64,000 bases of DNA from NCBI RefSeq assembly GCF_014205155.1, contig NZ_JACHMX010000001.1:1116001-1180000 (forward strand). The letters run 5' to 3'. Below, in pieces: positions 8,335-16,925 of the stretch. Numbering within the stretch: position 1 is the stretch's first letter; each line of letters begins with the position of its first letter. The notes beneath the pieces were generated by a model that had not been told where the DNA came from, searched no databases, and saw nothing but the letters and a program-made list of their open reading frames with translations. The position numbers and the translations under genes were made by a program. Origin of the DNA: Amycolatopsis umgeniensis. GTDB taxonomy: Bacteria > Actinomycetota > Actinomycetes > Mycobacteriales > Pseudonocardiaceae.

Positions 8335-9639
8335 ATGTTCGAAGCCGGCACCATCGATCCAGCCGCGGTCGCGGCCGTCCGGGAGGAGCGCGTCGACTGG
8401 CGCTTCCGCTCGGTCGCGCCTTCGCTGTCCGGTCTCACGATCGGCGAGGCCGCCGCCCGCGGCGCGAAGCTGTTCGAAGACGGCTTCCTGGGCCCGTTCG
8501 TGGTGCTCGACGAGGAAGCCGTCGAACACAACCTCCGCACGATGGCCGAATGGTGCGCCGCGCGTGGTGTCGCGCTGGCCCCGCACGGCAAGACGACGAT
8601 GGCGCCGCAGCTGTTCGAGCGGCAGCTCCAGCACGGTTCTTGGGGCATCACCTGCGCCAACGCCGGACATCTGCGGATCTACCGGGCTTTCGGCGTCTCC
8701 CGGATCCTGCTGGCGAACCAGCTGCTCGACCCGTCGGGGTTGAAGTGGCTCGCCGCCGAACTGGACGCCGACGAGGACTTCGAGTTCGTCTGCTGGGTCG
8801 ACTCGGTCCGCGGTGTCGAGCTGATGACCGAGGCCCTTCGCGGCGCCCGGCGCAAGGTGGACGTGCTCGTCGAACTCGGTGCCGAGGGCGGCCGGACCGG
8901 CGTCCGCGACACCGAGACCGCGCTCGCCGTGGCCGAAGCCGCGCACGCGAGCCCGGCCCTGCGGTTGCGGGGCTCCGGCGGCTACGAGGGCGCGCTTTCC
9001 CACCACACCGACGAAAAGTCGCTCCGGCTGATCAGCTCCTATGTGGACGGTCTACGGAAGCTCGTCTTCGCCTTCGACGACAAGGGCCTGCTCGACGACG
9101 CCGGTCAGATCATCGTCACCGGCGGCGGCAGCGCGTACTTCGACCGCGTCGCCGACGAGCTCACCAAGGACTGGGGCGGCCTGGACGTCCTGCCGATCCT
9201 GCGCAGCGGCGCCTACGTGACCCACGACGACGGCTTCTACCGGGTGATCTCGCCGCTGGGCGAACACCCGCGCATCGGCGGCGTCGCCTCGTTCCGGCCC
9301 GCGCTGCGCGCTTGGGCGCAGGTGACGTCGAAGCCGACGGACGAGCTCGCCCTGCTCACCATCGGCAAACGGGACGCCTCCTTCGACGAAGGAATGCCCG
9401 AGCCCCGCCTGATCCGCAAGGGCGACGGACCGCCGTCCGCGCTCGAAGGTCACGCCATCCAGAAGATGAACGACCAGCACGCCTTCCTGAGCCTGCCGCC
9501 CGGTTCACCGGTCGAGGTCGGCGACTGGATCGCACTGGGTCTTTCGCATCCGTGCACCGTCTTCGACAAATGGCCCCTCATCCCGGTCGTCGGCCCCGAC
9601 GGCGAGACCGTGCTCGATTTCGTCCGCACGCATTTCTGA
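8335..9639 (+). CDS. Fold-type III PLP dehydratase/deaminase (D-serine dehydratase / D-glucosaminate dehydratase-like)
   Basis: 434-residue enzyme of the alanine-racemase-fold D-threonine aldolase/D-serine dehydratase group. The PLP Schiff-base lysine is Lys86 in LAPHGKTTMAPQ. VLVELGAEGGRTGVRD and VTGGGSAYFD are the family's cofactor loops, and the C-terminal HPC motif (GLSHPCTVFDKW) is the metal-binding His-x-Cys of eukaryotic-type D-serine dehydratase. Start at ATG 8335, preceded by GAGGTGG. Usually annotated 'amino acid deaminase'. Given the kinase, GntP permease and lactonase around it, I infer dehydration of D-glucosaminate to KDG plus ammonia; a D-amino-acid substrate is the alternative. 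First gene of the plus-strand operon. Confidence 0.8.
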   Translation: MFEAGTIDPAAVAAVREERVDWRFRSVAPSLSGLTIGEAAARGAKLFEDGFLGPFVVLDEEAVEHNLRTMAEWCAARGVALAPHGKTTMAPQLFERQLQHGSWGITCANAGHLRIYRAFGVSRILLANQLLDPSGLKWLAAELDADEDFEFVCWVDSVRGVELMTEALRGARRKVDVLVELGAEGGRTGVRDTETALAVAEAAHASPALRLRGSGGYEGALSHHTDEKSLRLISSYVDGLRKLVFAFDDKGLLDDAGQIIVTGGGSAYFDRVADELTKDWGGLDVLPILRSGAYVTHDDGFYRVISPLGEHPRIGGVASFRPALRAWAQVTSKPTDELALLTIGKRDASFDEGMPEPRLIRKGDGPPSALEGHAIQKMNDQHAFLSLPPGSPVEVGDWIALGLSHPCTVFDKWPLIPVVGPDGETVLDFVRTHF

Positions 9640-9672
9640 TCCGTCCTCCACCGCCGCAGAGGAAGAATCGCC

Positions 9673-11268
9673 ATGGACATCGTTGTCCGCTCCGCACTGG
9701 TCGCCGACGGCACCGGGGATCCGCTCACCAGGCACGACGTGGGCATCACCGACGGCCGCATCGCCAGTGTCGCCGAACCCGGCTCGCTCGCGGGCCGCCG
9801 CACCATCGACGCCGAAGGACTCGTGCTCGCGCCCGGGTTCATCGACATGCACTCGCACTCCGACCTCCAGCTGCTCGCCAATCCGGATCACCTCGCGAAG
9901 CTTTCGCAGGGCGTCACGACCGAGGTCCTCGGGCAGGACGGGCTCTCCTACGCGCCCGTGAACGACGAGGTCCTCGCCGCGTTGCGCCAGCAGCTCGCCG
10001 GGTGGAACGACGACCCCGCCGGCTTCGACTGGAACTGGCGCTCGGTCGGCGAGTACCTCGACAGGCTCGACCAAGGGGTCGCGGTCAACGCGGCCTACCT
10101 GATACCGCAGGGCACCGTCCGCATGCTCGCGCTGGGCTGGGAAGACCGGCCCGCGACCGAAGCCGAGATGAACGCGATGAAGGAACTCATCGCGACCGGT
10201 CTCGCCGAGGGCGCGATGGGCATGTCCTCCGGGCTCACCTACACACCGGGCATGTACGCGACCACCGAAGAGCTCGTCGACCTTTGCCGGGTCGTCGGCG
10301 AGCGCGGTGGTTTCTACAGTCCGCACCACCGCAGCTACGGCAAGGGCGCGCTTGAGGCGTTCGGCGAGATGGTCGACGTCTCCCGCCGTTCGGGCTGCCC
10401 GCTACACCTCGCGCACGCCACGATGAACTTCTCGGTGAACAAGGGCAAGGCGCCCCAGCTGCTGGAGCTGCTCGACCAGGCCCTGGAAGACGGCTGCGAC
10501 ATCACGCTGGACACCTATCCCTATCTTCCCGGCGCCACGTACCTTTCCGCGCTGCTGCCGAGCTGGTCCACCGAAGGCGGACTCGACGCCACGCTGACCC
10601 GGCTGTCCGATGTGGACACCCGCGAGCGGATCCGTGCCGAGATCGAGGAGACCGGTTCCGACGGCGCGCACGGCGTGCCGATCGACTGGGAGGCCATCGA
10701 GATCAACGGCGTCCGCCGGGACGAGAACTCCCATCTGGTCGGGCATTCCGTGGCCGCTTCGGCACAGCGGGCCGGGAAACCGGCCGCGGAGCTGTACTTC
10801 GACGTCCTGCTCTCGGAGAAGCTCGGCACGTCCTGCCTGATGCACGTCGGGCACGAGGAGAACGTCCAGGCGATCATGCGGCACCGCACGCATACCGGCG
10901 GCAGCGACGGGCTCCTCGTCGGCGCCCGGCCGCATCCCCGCGCCTGGGGTACATTCCCGCGCTACCTCGCGCGCTACGTCCGCGAACTCGGCGTCCTCGA
11001 CCTCGCCGAATGCGTCTCCCATCTCACCGGCCGCGCGGCGGAACGCCTGCGGCTGAGCGACCGGGGTCTCGTCCGCGCGGGCTACGCGGCGGATCTCGTG
11101 CTGTTCGACCCGGAAACCGTCGCCGACACCGCCACGTTCGACGAGCCGCGGCAGCAGGCCGCCGGTATCCCCTATGTCTTCGTCAACGGTGTCGCCGCCA
11201 TCGACGATGGTCAACCGACCGGCGCTCTCGCCGGCCATTCACTGCGGAACCCCGGGAGTGCCCGATGA
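9673..11268 (+). CDS. N-acyl-D-amino-acid deacylase-type amidohydrolase
   Basis: 531-residue metal-dependent amidohydrolase of the D-aminoacylase class. It carries the N-terminal composite domain, the metal motif HSHSD (His60, His62) after LAPGFIDM, SSGLTYTPGMYA, LHLAHAT, the Asp-bearing GGSDGLLVGARPHPRAWGTFPRYL and a C-terminal GYAADLVLFDPE. These enzymes remove N-acyl groups from D-amino acids; close relatives act on other N-acetylated acids. It overlaps the GntP permease (ATGATC) and follows the dehydratase by 33 bases. In this cluster an N-acetyl-D-glucosaminate deacetylase role is attractive. Family firm, substrate inferred. Confidence 0.85.
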   Translation: MDIVVRSALVADGTGDPLTRHDVGITDGRIASVAEPGSLAGRRTIDAEGLVLAPGFIDMHSHSDLQLLANPDHLAKLSQGVTTEVLGQDGLSYAPVNDEVLAALRQQLAGWNDDPAGFDWNWRSVGEYLDRLDQGVAVNAAYLIPQGTVRMLALGWEDRPATEAEMNAMKELIATGLAEGAMGMSSGLTYTPGMYATTEELVDLCRVVGERGGFYSPHHRSYGKGALEAFGEMVDVSRRSGCPLHLAHATMNFSVNKGKAPQLLELLDQALEDGCDITLDTYPYLPGATYLSALLPSWSTEGGLDATLTRLSDVDTRERIRAEIEETGSDGAHGVPIDWEAIEINGVRRDENSHLVGHSVAASAQRAGKPAAELYFDVLLSEKLGTSCLMHVGHEENVQAIMRHRTHTGGSDGLLVGARPHPRAWGTFPRYLARYVRELGVLDLAECVSHLTGRAAERLRLSDRGLVRAGYAADLVLFDPETVADTATFDEPRQQAAGIPYVFVNGVAAIDDGQPTGALAGHSLRNPGSAR

Positions 11269-12653
11269 TCGACTGGCTCCAACATTCGACGGGAGGTCTC
11301 CTGACCCTCGCCGCCGTCTCGATCGCGGTCTTGTTGTTCCTCATCATCAAGGTCAAACTCGAGCCCTTCATCGCCCTGATCGTGGTCGGCCTGCTGACCG
11401 CGCTGGCCGCGGGCCTGCCGGTCGGGCAGATCGTCGGCTCCGCCCAGCAGGCGTCGAATTCCCTGCTGGAAAAGGGTTTCGGCGGGATCCTCGGGCATAT
11501 CGCGGCGATCATCGGGCTCGGCACGATCCTCGGGTCCATTTTGGAACGTTCCGGTGGGGCGAAGGTGCTCACCAGCGCGCTGCTGAAGGCCATCGGTGAG
11601 AAGCGGGCCCCGCTGGCGATGGGTCTGGCGGGTTTCGTCTTCGGTATCCCGGTCTTCTTCGACATCGGCATCTTCGTGCTGGCGCCGCTGGTCTACGTCG
11701 CCGCCAAACAGGGCGGCCGTTCGCTGGTGCTGTACGCGTTGCCGCTGCTCGCCGGTCTTTCCATCACGCACGCGTTCCTTCCCCCGCACCCCGGCCCGGT
11801 GGCCGCGGCGGGCCTGCTGCACGTGGAACTCGGCTGGATCATCCTGATGGGCCTGGTCTGCGGCATCCCGGCGTTCCTCGTCGGCGGTGTGGCGTACTCG
11901 ACCTGGATCGGCAAGCGCATCGACGTCGCCGTTCCCGACGAGTTCCTGGTCGCCGAGGAAGAAGGCGAGAAGGAGGAGAACCCGCCCTCGCTCAAGCTGG
12001 TGGCGGCGATCATCGCGGTCCCGCTGGTGCTGATCCTCGCCGGGACCTTCGGCAGCATCTGGCTTCCCAAGAACTCCGCGCCCGCCGGTGTCGCGGCGTT
12101 CATCGGCACCCCCGCGGTCGCGCTCACGATCTCGGTGCTCCTCGCGTCGTGGCTGCTGGGCCTCCGTCGCGGCTTGACGGGCAAGGACTTGAGCGAGCTT
12201 TCCGCGAAATCGCTCCGCCCGGTCGCGATGATCCTGCTGGTGGTCGGCGCGGGCGCGTTCTTCGGTGCCGTGCTGTCCGCGACCGGTATCGGCAAGGCCG
12301 TCGCGGGTTCGCTGGACAACGCCGGCCTGCCGGTCATCCTGGCGGCCTACGTGATCAGTTGCGGAATGCGGATCGCGCAGGGTTCGGCGACCGTCGCGAT
12401 CGTCACCACGAGCGGTATCGTCGCGCCGACGGTGGCCACTCTCGGCTACTCGCAGATCCAGCTCGCGCTGCTGGTCGTGGCGATTTCGGCCGGGTCGATC
12501 ATCGCTTCGCACGTGAACGACGGCGGTTTCTGGATCATCTCGCGGTACTTCAACATGACGGTGCCGCAGACCCTGAAAACCTGGACCGTCTTGGAAACCG
12601 TCCTTTCCGTTTCCGGTTTCGGCGTGGCAGCATTGCTCATGGCAGTGGTTTAA
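11265..12653 (+). CDS. GntP-family gluconate/sugar-acid permease
   Basis: 462-residue inner-membrane secondary transporter with about 12-14 hydrophobic segments. Family motifs include GFGGILGHIAAIIGLGTILG, GIPVFFDIGIFVLAPL, AFLPPHPGPVAAA and the C-terminal GSIIASHVNDGGFWIISRYF. GntP members import gluconate and related aldonic acids with protons. ATG at 11265 overlaps the stop of the amidohydrolase gene. In this operon the cargo is likely an aldonic acid such as N-acetylglucosaminate or glucosaminate rather than gluconate, an inference from the neighbours. Confidence 0.92.
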   Translation: MIDWLQHSTGGLLTLAAVSIAVLLFLIIKVKLEPFIALIVVGLLTALAAGLPVGQIVGSAQQASNSLLEKGFGGILGHIAAIIGLGTILGSILERSGGAKVLTSALLKAIGEKRAPLAMGLAGFVFGIPVFFDIGIFVLAPLVYVAAKQGGRSLVLYALPLLAGLSITHAFLPPHPGPVAAAGLLHVELGWIILMGLVCGIPAFLVGGVAYSTWIGKRIDVAVPDEFLVAEEEGEKEENPPSLKLVAAIIAVPLVLILAGTFGSIWLPKNSAPAGVAAFIGTPAVALTISVLLASWLLGLRRGLTGKDLSELSAKSLRPVAMILLVVGAGAFFGAVLSATGIGKAVAGSLDNAGLPVILAAYVISCGMRIAQGSATVAIVTTSGIVAPTVATLGYSQIQLALLVVAISAGSIIASHVNDGGFWIISRYFNMTVPQTLKTWTVLETVLSVSGFGVAALLMAVV

Positions 12654-12680
12654 ACCACCTGAAAGCTGGGAGAGATCACG

Positions 12681-13811
12681 ATGACCGGACTCGATCGACG
12701 CACTTTCCTCGGCGCCGTCGGAGCGGCTGGACTCACCACCGTTCTCGGTTCCCACCTCGCGAACGCTTCCGAACAGACCTGCGGACCGAAGGGAACCGGA
12801 GCCATCTACGTCAGCAGCTACACCAGTTCCGGGCACGGACTCGATGTCGCTCACCGGGACGCGACGACCGGCGCACTGGTCGTCGACAGGACGATTCCGG
12901 GAATCAGCAACGCCTCCTGGTTCGACATCAGCGCCGACCGGAAGACGCTGTATGTGACCAATGAGGACGAGAACGGCCAGATCTCCGCGCTCAGCCTGGC
13001 GGATCCGGCGAAACCCAAGCTGCTCAACAAGAAATCCGCGAAGGGCCAGCACCCGACGCATCTGAGCGTCCACTCGAGCCAGAAGTACGTGCTGGCCGCG
13101 AACTACAGCAGTGGCAGTGTCGTCGTCCTCCCGATCCTCGCGGGCGGGAAACTCGGCGACGTCGTCGATCTGGCCCAGCACAAGGGTGCCGAGCGAGCCG
13201 CGCACGCGCACCAGGTGGTCAACGATCCCACCGGCAAGTGGGTGCTCTCGGTCGACCTCGGCGCGGACTCGGTCTATGTCTACAAACTCGACGTCGCCAC
13301 CGGGAAGCTGAAGCTGATCCAGCAGCTGAAGCTCCCGTCGGGCGCCGGGCCCCGGCATCTCGCGTTCCACCCGAACGGCAAGTACGCCTACATCCTCGGC
13401 GAGCTCCGGGCCGAAGTGACCGTCGCGGCGTGGAACCCGGCCACCGGGAAACTGGCCGCCGGACAGGTCGTCGCGGCCGTTCCGGCGGGCACGCCGGGCG
13501 CGCAGTACCCGGGCGAGATCACCACGTCCAAGGACGGCAGGTTCGTCTACGCGTCCGTGCGCGGTTCCGACACGATCGCGTCGTTCGGCGTCGGCGAGGA
13601 CGGGAAGTCCTTGAAGCTGCTGAACAACACTCCCGTGGGCGGGGTATACCCGCGCCACCTCACCCTGGATCCGACCGAACGCTGGTTCTACGTCTCCAGC
13701 GACAAGTCCGGCACGCTGAGCTGGCTGCCGCGCGATCCCGCCACCGGTCTCCCGGGGGCCGTCGCCGGAAAGCTGGCGCTCCCCCAGGTCAATTCCGTCT
13801 TTTTCGCTTAA
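12681..13811 (+). CDS. Tat-exported lactonase-family beta-propeller protein
   Basis: 376 residues. The N-terminus has a twin-arginine signal (DRRTFLGAVGAAGLTTVLG). The rest is a seven-bladed propeller of the 6-phosphogluconolactonase (YbhE-type) superfamily, with recurrent blades such as GQHPTHLSVHSSQKYVLAANY, GAGPRHLAFHPNGKYAYIL and VYPRHLTLDPTERWFYV carrying the Pro/Arg-His-Leu signature. Export argues against the cytosolic 6-phosphogluconolactone role. Hydrolysis of an extracellular aldonolactone, for example the delta-lactone left by C1 oxidation of chitin, fits the transporter and GH20 genes that follow. The gap to the GntP gene is 27 bases, suggesting one operon. Confidence 0.85.
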   Translation: MTGLDRRTFLGAVGAAGLTTVLGSHLANASEQTCGPKGTGAIYVSSYTSSGHGLDVAHRDATTGALVVDRTIPGISNASWFDISADRKTLYVTNEDENGQISALSLADPAKPKLLNKKSAKGQHPTHLSVHSSQKYVLAANYSSGSVVVLPILAGGKLGDVVDLAQHKGAERAAHAHQVVNDPTGKWVLSVDLGADSVYVYKLDVATGKLKLIQQLKLPSGAGPRHLAFHPNGKYAYILGELRAEVTVAAWNPATGKLAAGQVVAAVPAGTPGAQYPGEITTSKDGRFVYASVRGSDTIASFGVGEDGKSLKLLNNTPVGGVYPRHLTLDPTERWFYVSSDKSGTLSWLPRDPATGLPGAVAGKLALPQVNSVFFA

Positions 13812-13823
13812 GGAGAAAATCCC

Positions 13824-15107
13824 ATGAGAACTCGCGTCCTCATCGCGGGCCTCGCGGCGCTCGGCCTCGTCGCGGGCTGCGCGCCTGCCCAGAACACACC
13901 GGCCGCGAGCGGCGGTGACGAGAAGACCGGCACGGTCCGGGTCTGGCTGTTCGACGAGGCCAACCGCGCGCCCAAGGAGGCCGCGGTCAAGGAGGCGATC
14001 GCCGAGTTCAAGGCGGCGCACTCGGGCGTCGAGGTCGACGTCCAGTGGATCCCGGTGGAAGGCCGCGCGGACAAGTTCTCCGGCGCCTTCAACGATCCGG
14101 CGAGCGCGCCGGACGTCGCCGAGTTCGGCAACACCGACGTCTCCAGCTACGCCGCCACCGGCGCGCTGGCCGACCTGACCGGCGATCTCTCGTCGTGGAA
14201 GGAAGGTTCCGACATCCTTCCCGCCGTCCTGGAGACGGCGAAGTCCGGTGGCAAGACGTACGGGCTTCCCTGGTTCACCGGTATTCGCGCGTTGTACTAC
14301 CGCACGGATCTCTTCGCCGAACTCGGCCTCAAGCCGCCGACGACGCTGGCGGAACTGACCGAGACCGCGAAGACGATCCGCGCCAAGAAGCCCGAGCTGT
14401 ACGGCATCTCCGTCGGTGGCAAGTACACCTACGCGATGCTGCCGTTCCTGTGGGCGCACGGCGGCGAGATCGCCAAGCAGGACGGCGACAAGTGGAAGTC
14501 CACTGTGGACTCCGAGCAGGCCAAGGCGGGCGTGACGGCGTACGCGAACCTGCTGAAGGCGGACATCTGCCCGCCCGAGCAGTGCGCCAACCTCACCGGG
14601 ACGCAGAGCATCACGGCGTTCGCGGGCGGCAAGGCGGGCATGTCGATCGGTGGTGACTTCAACCGCAAGGCCGTCGAAGCCGGTCAGGTGAAGGGGAAGT
14701 ACGCGATCATCCCGATCCCGGGCACCGAGGCGGGCAAGATCGCCCCGGCGTTCTCGGGCGGGAACCTGCTCGGCGTGTTCAACGCGACCAAGCGCAAGAG
14801 CCTCGCTGTCGAGTTCACCGAACTGCTCGGTGGCGCCAAGTACCAGGAGAAGATGTACATCGCCATGGGCAACCTGCCCACGCTCGGCAGTGTGCAGCAG
14901 AAGGTCGCCGCGAGCGACCCGTCGGTCAAGCCGTTCGTCGACACGCTCACCGCGGGCACGAAGTTCGTCCCCGCCACCGCGGCGTGGTCGAAGATCGACG
15001 CGCAGAACGTGCTGCCGACAGCGATCCAGCAGATCGCGACCGGCGGCAAGGACCCCGCGGCCGCGCTCGCGACCGCGGCCGCCGAGATGAACAAGGCGTT
15101 CGGCTAA
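13824..15107 (+). CDS. Sugar ABC transporter substrate-binding lipoprotein
   Basis: 427-residue family 1 extracellular solute-binding protein. Signal peptide with lipobox (LGLVAGCAP, Cys at about 19), so it is anchored outside the membrane. Ligand-binding features include TVRVWLFDEANRAPKEAAV, YGLPWFTGIRALYYRTDLF and FAGGKAGMSIGGDFN. It precedes two permease genes without gaps (TAA then GTG) and a GH20 hexosaminidase. Architecture parallels the Streptomyces DasABC/NgcEFG chitobiose and GlcNAc importers, so a GlcNAc oligosaccharide ligand is likely. No ATPase gene is present; a shared MsiK-type ATPase elsewhere is normal for such systems. Confidence 0.92.
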   Translation: MRTRVLIAGLAALGLVAGCAPAQNTPAASGGDEKTGTVRVWLFDEANRAPKEAAVKEAIAEFKAAHSGVEVDVQWIPVEGRADKFSGAFNDPASAPDVAEFGNTDVSSYAATGALADLTGDLSSWKEGSDILPAVLETAKSGGKTYGLPWFTGIRALYYRTDLFAELGLKPPTTLAELTETAKTIRAKKPELYGISVGGKYTYAMLPFLWAHGGEIAKQDGDKWKSTVDSEQAKAGVTAYANLLKADICPPEQCANLTGTQSITAFAGGKAGMSIGGDFNRKAVEAGQVKGKYAIIPIPGTEAGKIAPAFSGGNLLGVFNATKRKSLAVEFTELLGGAKYQEKMYIAMGNLPTLGSVQQKVAASDPSVKPFVDTLTAGTKFVPATAAWSKIDAQNVLPTAIQQIATGGKDPAAALATAAAEMNKAFG

Positions 15108-16067
15108 GTGGTCACGAAAGAAGCCCCCCGCACCACGGCTCCGGCCGTCCCGGCACGGCGTTCACCCCGCCGTCGCCGGGACGGGCGGGCCGCCCTGCTC
15201 TACCTGGCGCCCGGCGGCATCCTGCTGCTCGCGATGCTGGTGTACCCGATCTACCAGCTCGTCCTGATCTCGTTCTACGACTACGGCCAGCCGCAGGCGG
15301 TCGGCAACGCGCCGCTGGTGTTCCTGGGCTTCCAGAACTACACCGACCTGCTGGAGAACGTGCAGTTCTGGGAGGTGCTGGCCAAAACCCTCGGCTTCAC
15401 CGCGGTCTGCGTCGTCGGCAGTCTCGCGCTCGGGACCGGGGTCGCCGTCCTGGCGACCCGGGTCCGCACCTGGGCGCGGGTCCCGCTGTTCCTCGCGGCG
15501 CTGGCCGCGTGGGCGACGCCGGCGATGGCGGGCTCCTACGTCTGGCTGTTCCTGTTCGACGCGGACTTCGGCCTGGTCAACGAGGTGCTCTCGGGCCTCG
15601 GGTTCACCGGGATGGCGAACCACTCGTGGACCTTCGACACGTACAGCACCTTCGGGCTGGTGGCCGCCGAGGTCATCTGGTGCTCGTTCCCGTTCGTCAT
15701 GGTGACGATGTACGCGGGGATCAAGGGCGTGCCGGAGGAGGTCATCGAGGCCGCGTATCTCGACGGCGCGTCGACCTGGCGCACCACGTGGTCGATCACG
15801 CTGCCGATGGTGCGGCCGCTGCTGACCATCGCCACCATCCAGTCGATCATCTGGGACTTCAAGATCTTCACCCAGATCTACGTGATGACCAACGGCGGCG
15901 GCGTGGCCGGGCGCAACCTCGTGCTCAACGTCTTCGCCTATCAACAAGCCTTCGCCGGACAGGAATACGGTCTCGGCGCGGCGCTCGGAGTCGTGATGAC
16001 CTTGCTGCTGCTGTCCATCACCGGGCTGTACGTCCGGTCGCAACGCCGGAGCGCGGGATGGGTGTGA
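15108..16067 (+). CDS. ABC sugar transporter permease (MalF-type)
   Basis: 319-residue inner-membrane permease with six predicted helices and the cytoplasmic EAA loop VIEAAYLDGASTWRTTWSITLPMVRP that contacts the ATPase. GTG start immediately after the TAA of the binding-protein gene. First of two permeases that form the heterodimeric channel. The preceding tail TTAPAVPARRSPRRRRDGR is a cytoplasmic basic extension. Same operon and presumed GlcNAc-oligosaccharide role as its neighbours. Confidence 0.93.
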   Translation: MVTKEAPRTTAPAVPARRSPRRRRDGRAALLYLAPGGILLLAMLVYPIYQLVLISFYDYGQPQAVGNAPLVFLGFQNYTDLLENVQFWEVLAKTLGFTAVCVVGSLALGTGVAVLATRVRTWARVPLFLAALAAWATPAMAGSYVWLFLFDADFGLVNEVLSGLGFTGMANHSWTFDTYSTFGLVAAEVIWCSFPFVMVTMYAGIKGVPEEVIEAAYLDGASTWRTTWSITLPMVRPLLTIATIQSIIWDFKIFTQIYVMTNGGGVAGRNLVLNVFAYQQAFAGQEYGLGAALGVVMTLLLLSITGLYVRSQRRSAGWV

Positions 16068-16924
16068 CCGCAAGACGTCGAGTTCGAAAGCCCGGCAGGC
16101 TGATCGCCGAGATCGTCTGCGTGGTGATCGCGGGGATGGTCGCGTTCCCGGTGTACTGGATGGTGCTTTCGGCGTTCAAGCCCACCGGGCAGATCCAGGC
16201 GGAGAACCCCCGCCCCTGGACGCTGACGCCGACGCTCGAGCACTTCGAACGGGTGCTGAGCGGCGAGGGTTTCGCGATGTTCTTCCTGAACAGCGTGATC
16301 GTGGCCGTCGTGGTGGTGGCGCTGTCTCTGCTGCTGTCGTTCCTCTCGGCGGTGGCGCTGACCCGGTTCAACTTCAAGGGCAAAACCGTCCTGCTGGTGA
16401 TGGTGCTGGTGGCTCAGATGGTTCCGGTCGAAGCGCTGACCATTCCGCTGTTCTTCCTGATGCGGTCGGTCGGCGACGTCGCGCCCGCATTCGGCACCAA
16501 CCACCTCGGCTCGCTGATCCTGGTGCACCTGGCGTTCAGCCTGCCGTTCGCGATCTGGATGCTGCGCGGCTTCGTCGCCGCGGTTCCGCAGGAGCTGGAA
16601 GAGGCGTCGAAGATCGACGGGGCGAGCCGGATGCGGTTCACCTGGCAGATCCTCTTCCCGCTGGTGGCGCCCGGACTGGTCGCGATCAGCGTGCTGGCGT
16701 TCATCCACGCCTGGAACGACTTCCTGTTCGCCAAGACGTTCATCATCTCCAACACCGAGAATCAGACGCTCCCGCTGGCGATCCTCGTGTTCTTCAAACC
16801 GGAGGACACCGACTGGGGCGCGGTGATGGCGGGTTCGACCCTGATGACCATCCCGGTGCTGGTGTTCTTCATTCTCGTGCAACGACGACTCGTGTCCGTC
16901 ATGGGCGGCGCGGTGAAGGGCTGA
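16058..16924 (+). CDS. ABC sugar transporter permease (MalG-type)
   Basis: 288-residue second permease with six helices and the EAA loop VPQELEEASKIDGASRMRFTWQILFPLVAPG. The N-terminal helix ends in MVLSAFKPTGQI, typical of the MalG group. Start placed at ATG 16058 (MGVTARRR), overlapping the upstream permease by ten bases; a GTG at 16064 in a GTGA overlap is an equal alternative. The stop is followed one base later by the GH20 gene, indicating tight coupling of import with oligosaccharide cleavage. Confidence 0.93.
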   Translation: MGVTARRRVRKPGRLIAEIVCVVIAGMVAFPVYWMVLSAFKPTGQIQAENPRPWTLTPTLEHFERVLSGEGFAMFFLNSVIVAVVVVALSLLLSFLSAVALTRFNFKGKTVLLVMVLVAQMVPVEALTIPLFFLMRSVGDVAPAFGTNHLGSLILVHLAFSLPFAIWMLRGFVAAVPQELEEASKIDGASRMRFTWQILFPLVAPGLVAISVLAFIHAWNDFLFAKTFIISNTENQTLPLAILVFFKPEDTDWGAVMAGSTLMTIPVLVFFILVQRRLVSVMGGAVKG

Positions 16925-16925
16925 C

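Noticed and set aside
11211..14459. 1082-codon open frame on the minus strand
   Set aside because: It is antisense to the GntP, lactonase and binding-protein genes. Its translation is charge-rich low-complexity sequence without domains, an effect of high third-position GC.
13824..16924. Maltose/trehalose transporter
   Set aside because: The directly coupled GH20 hexosaminidase makes an aminosugar ligand more likely.
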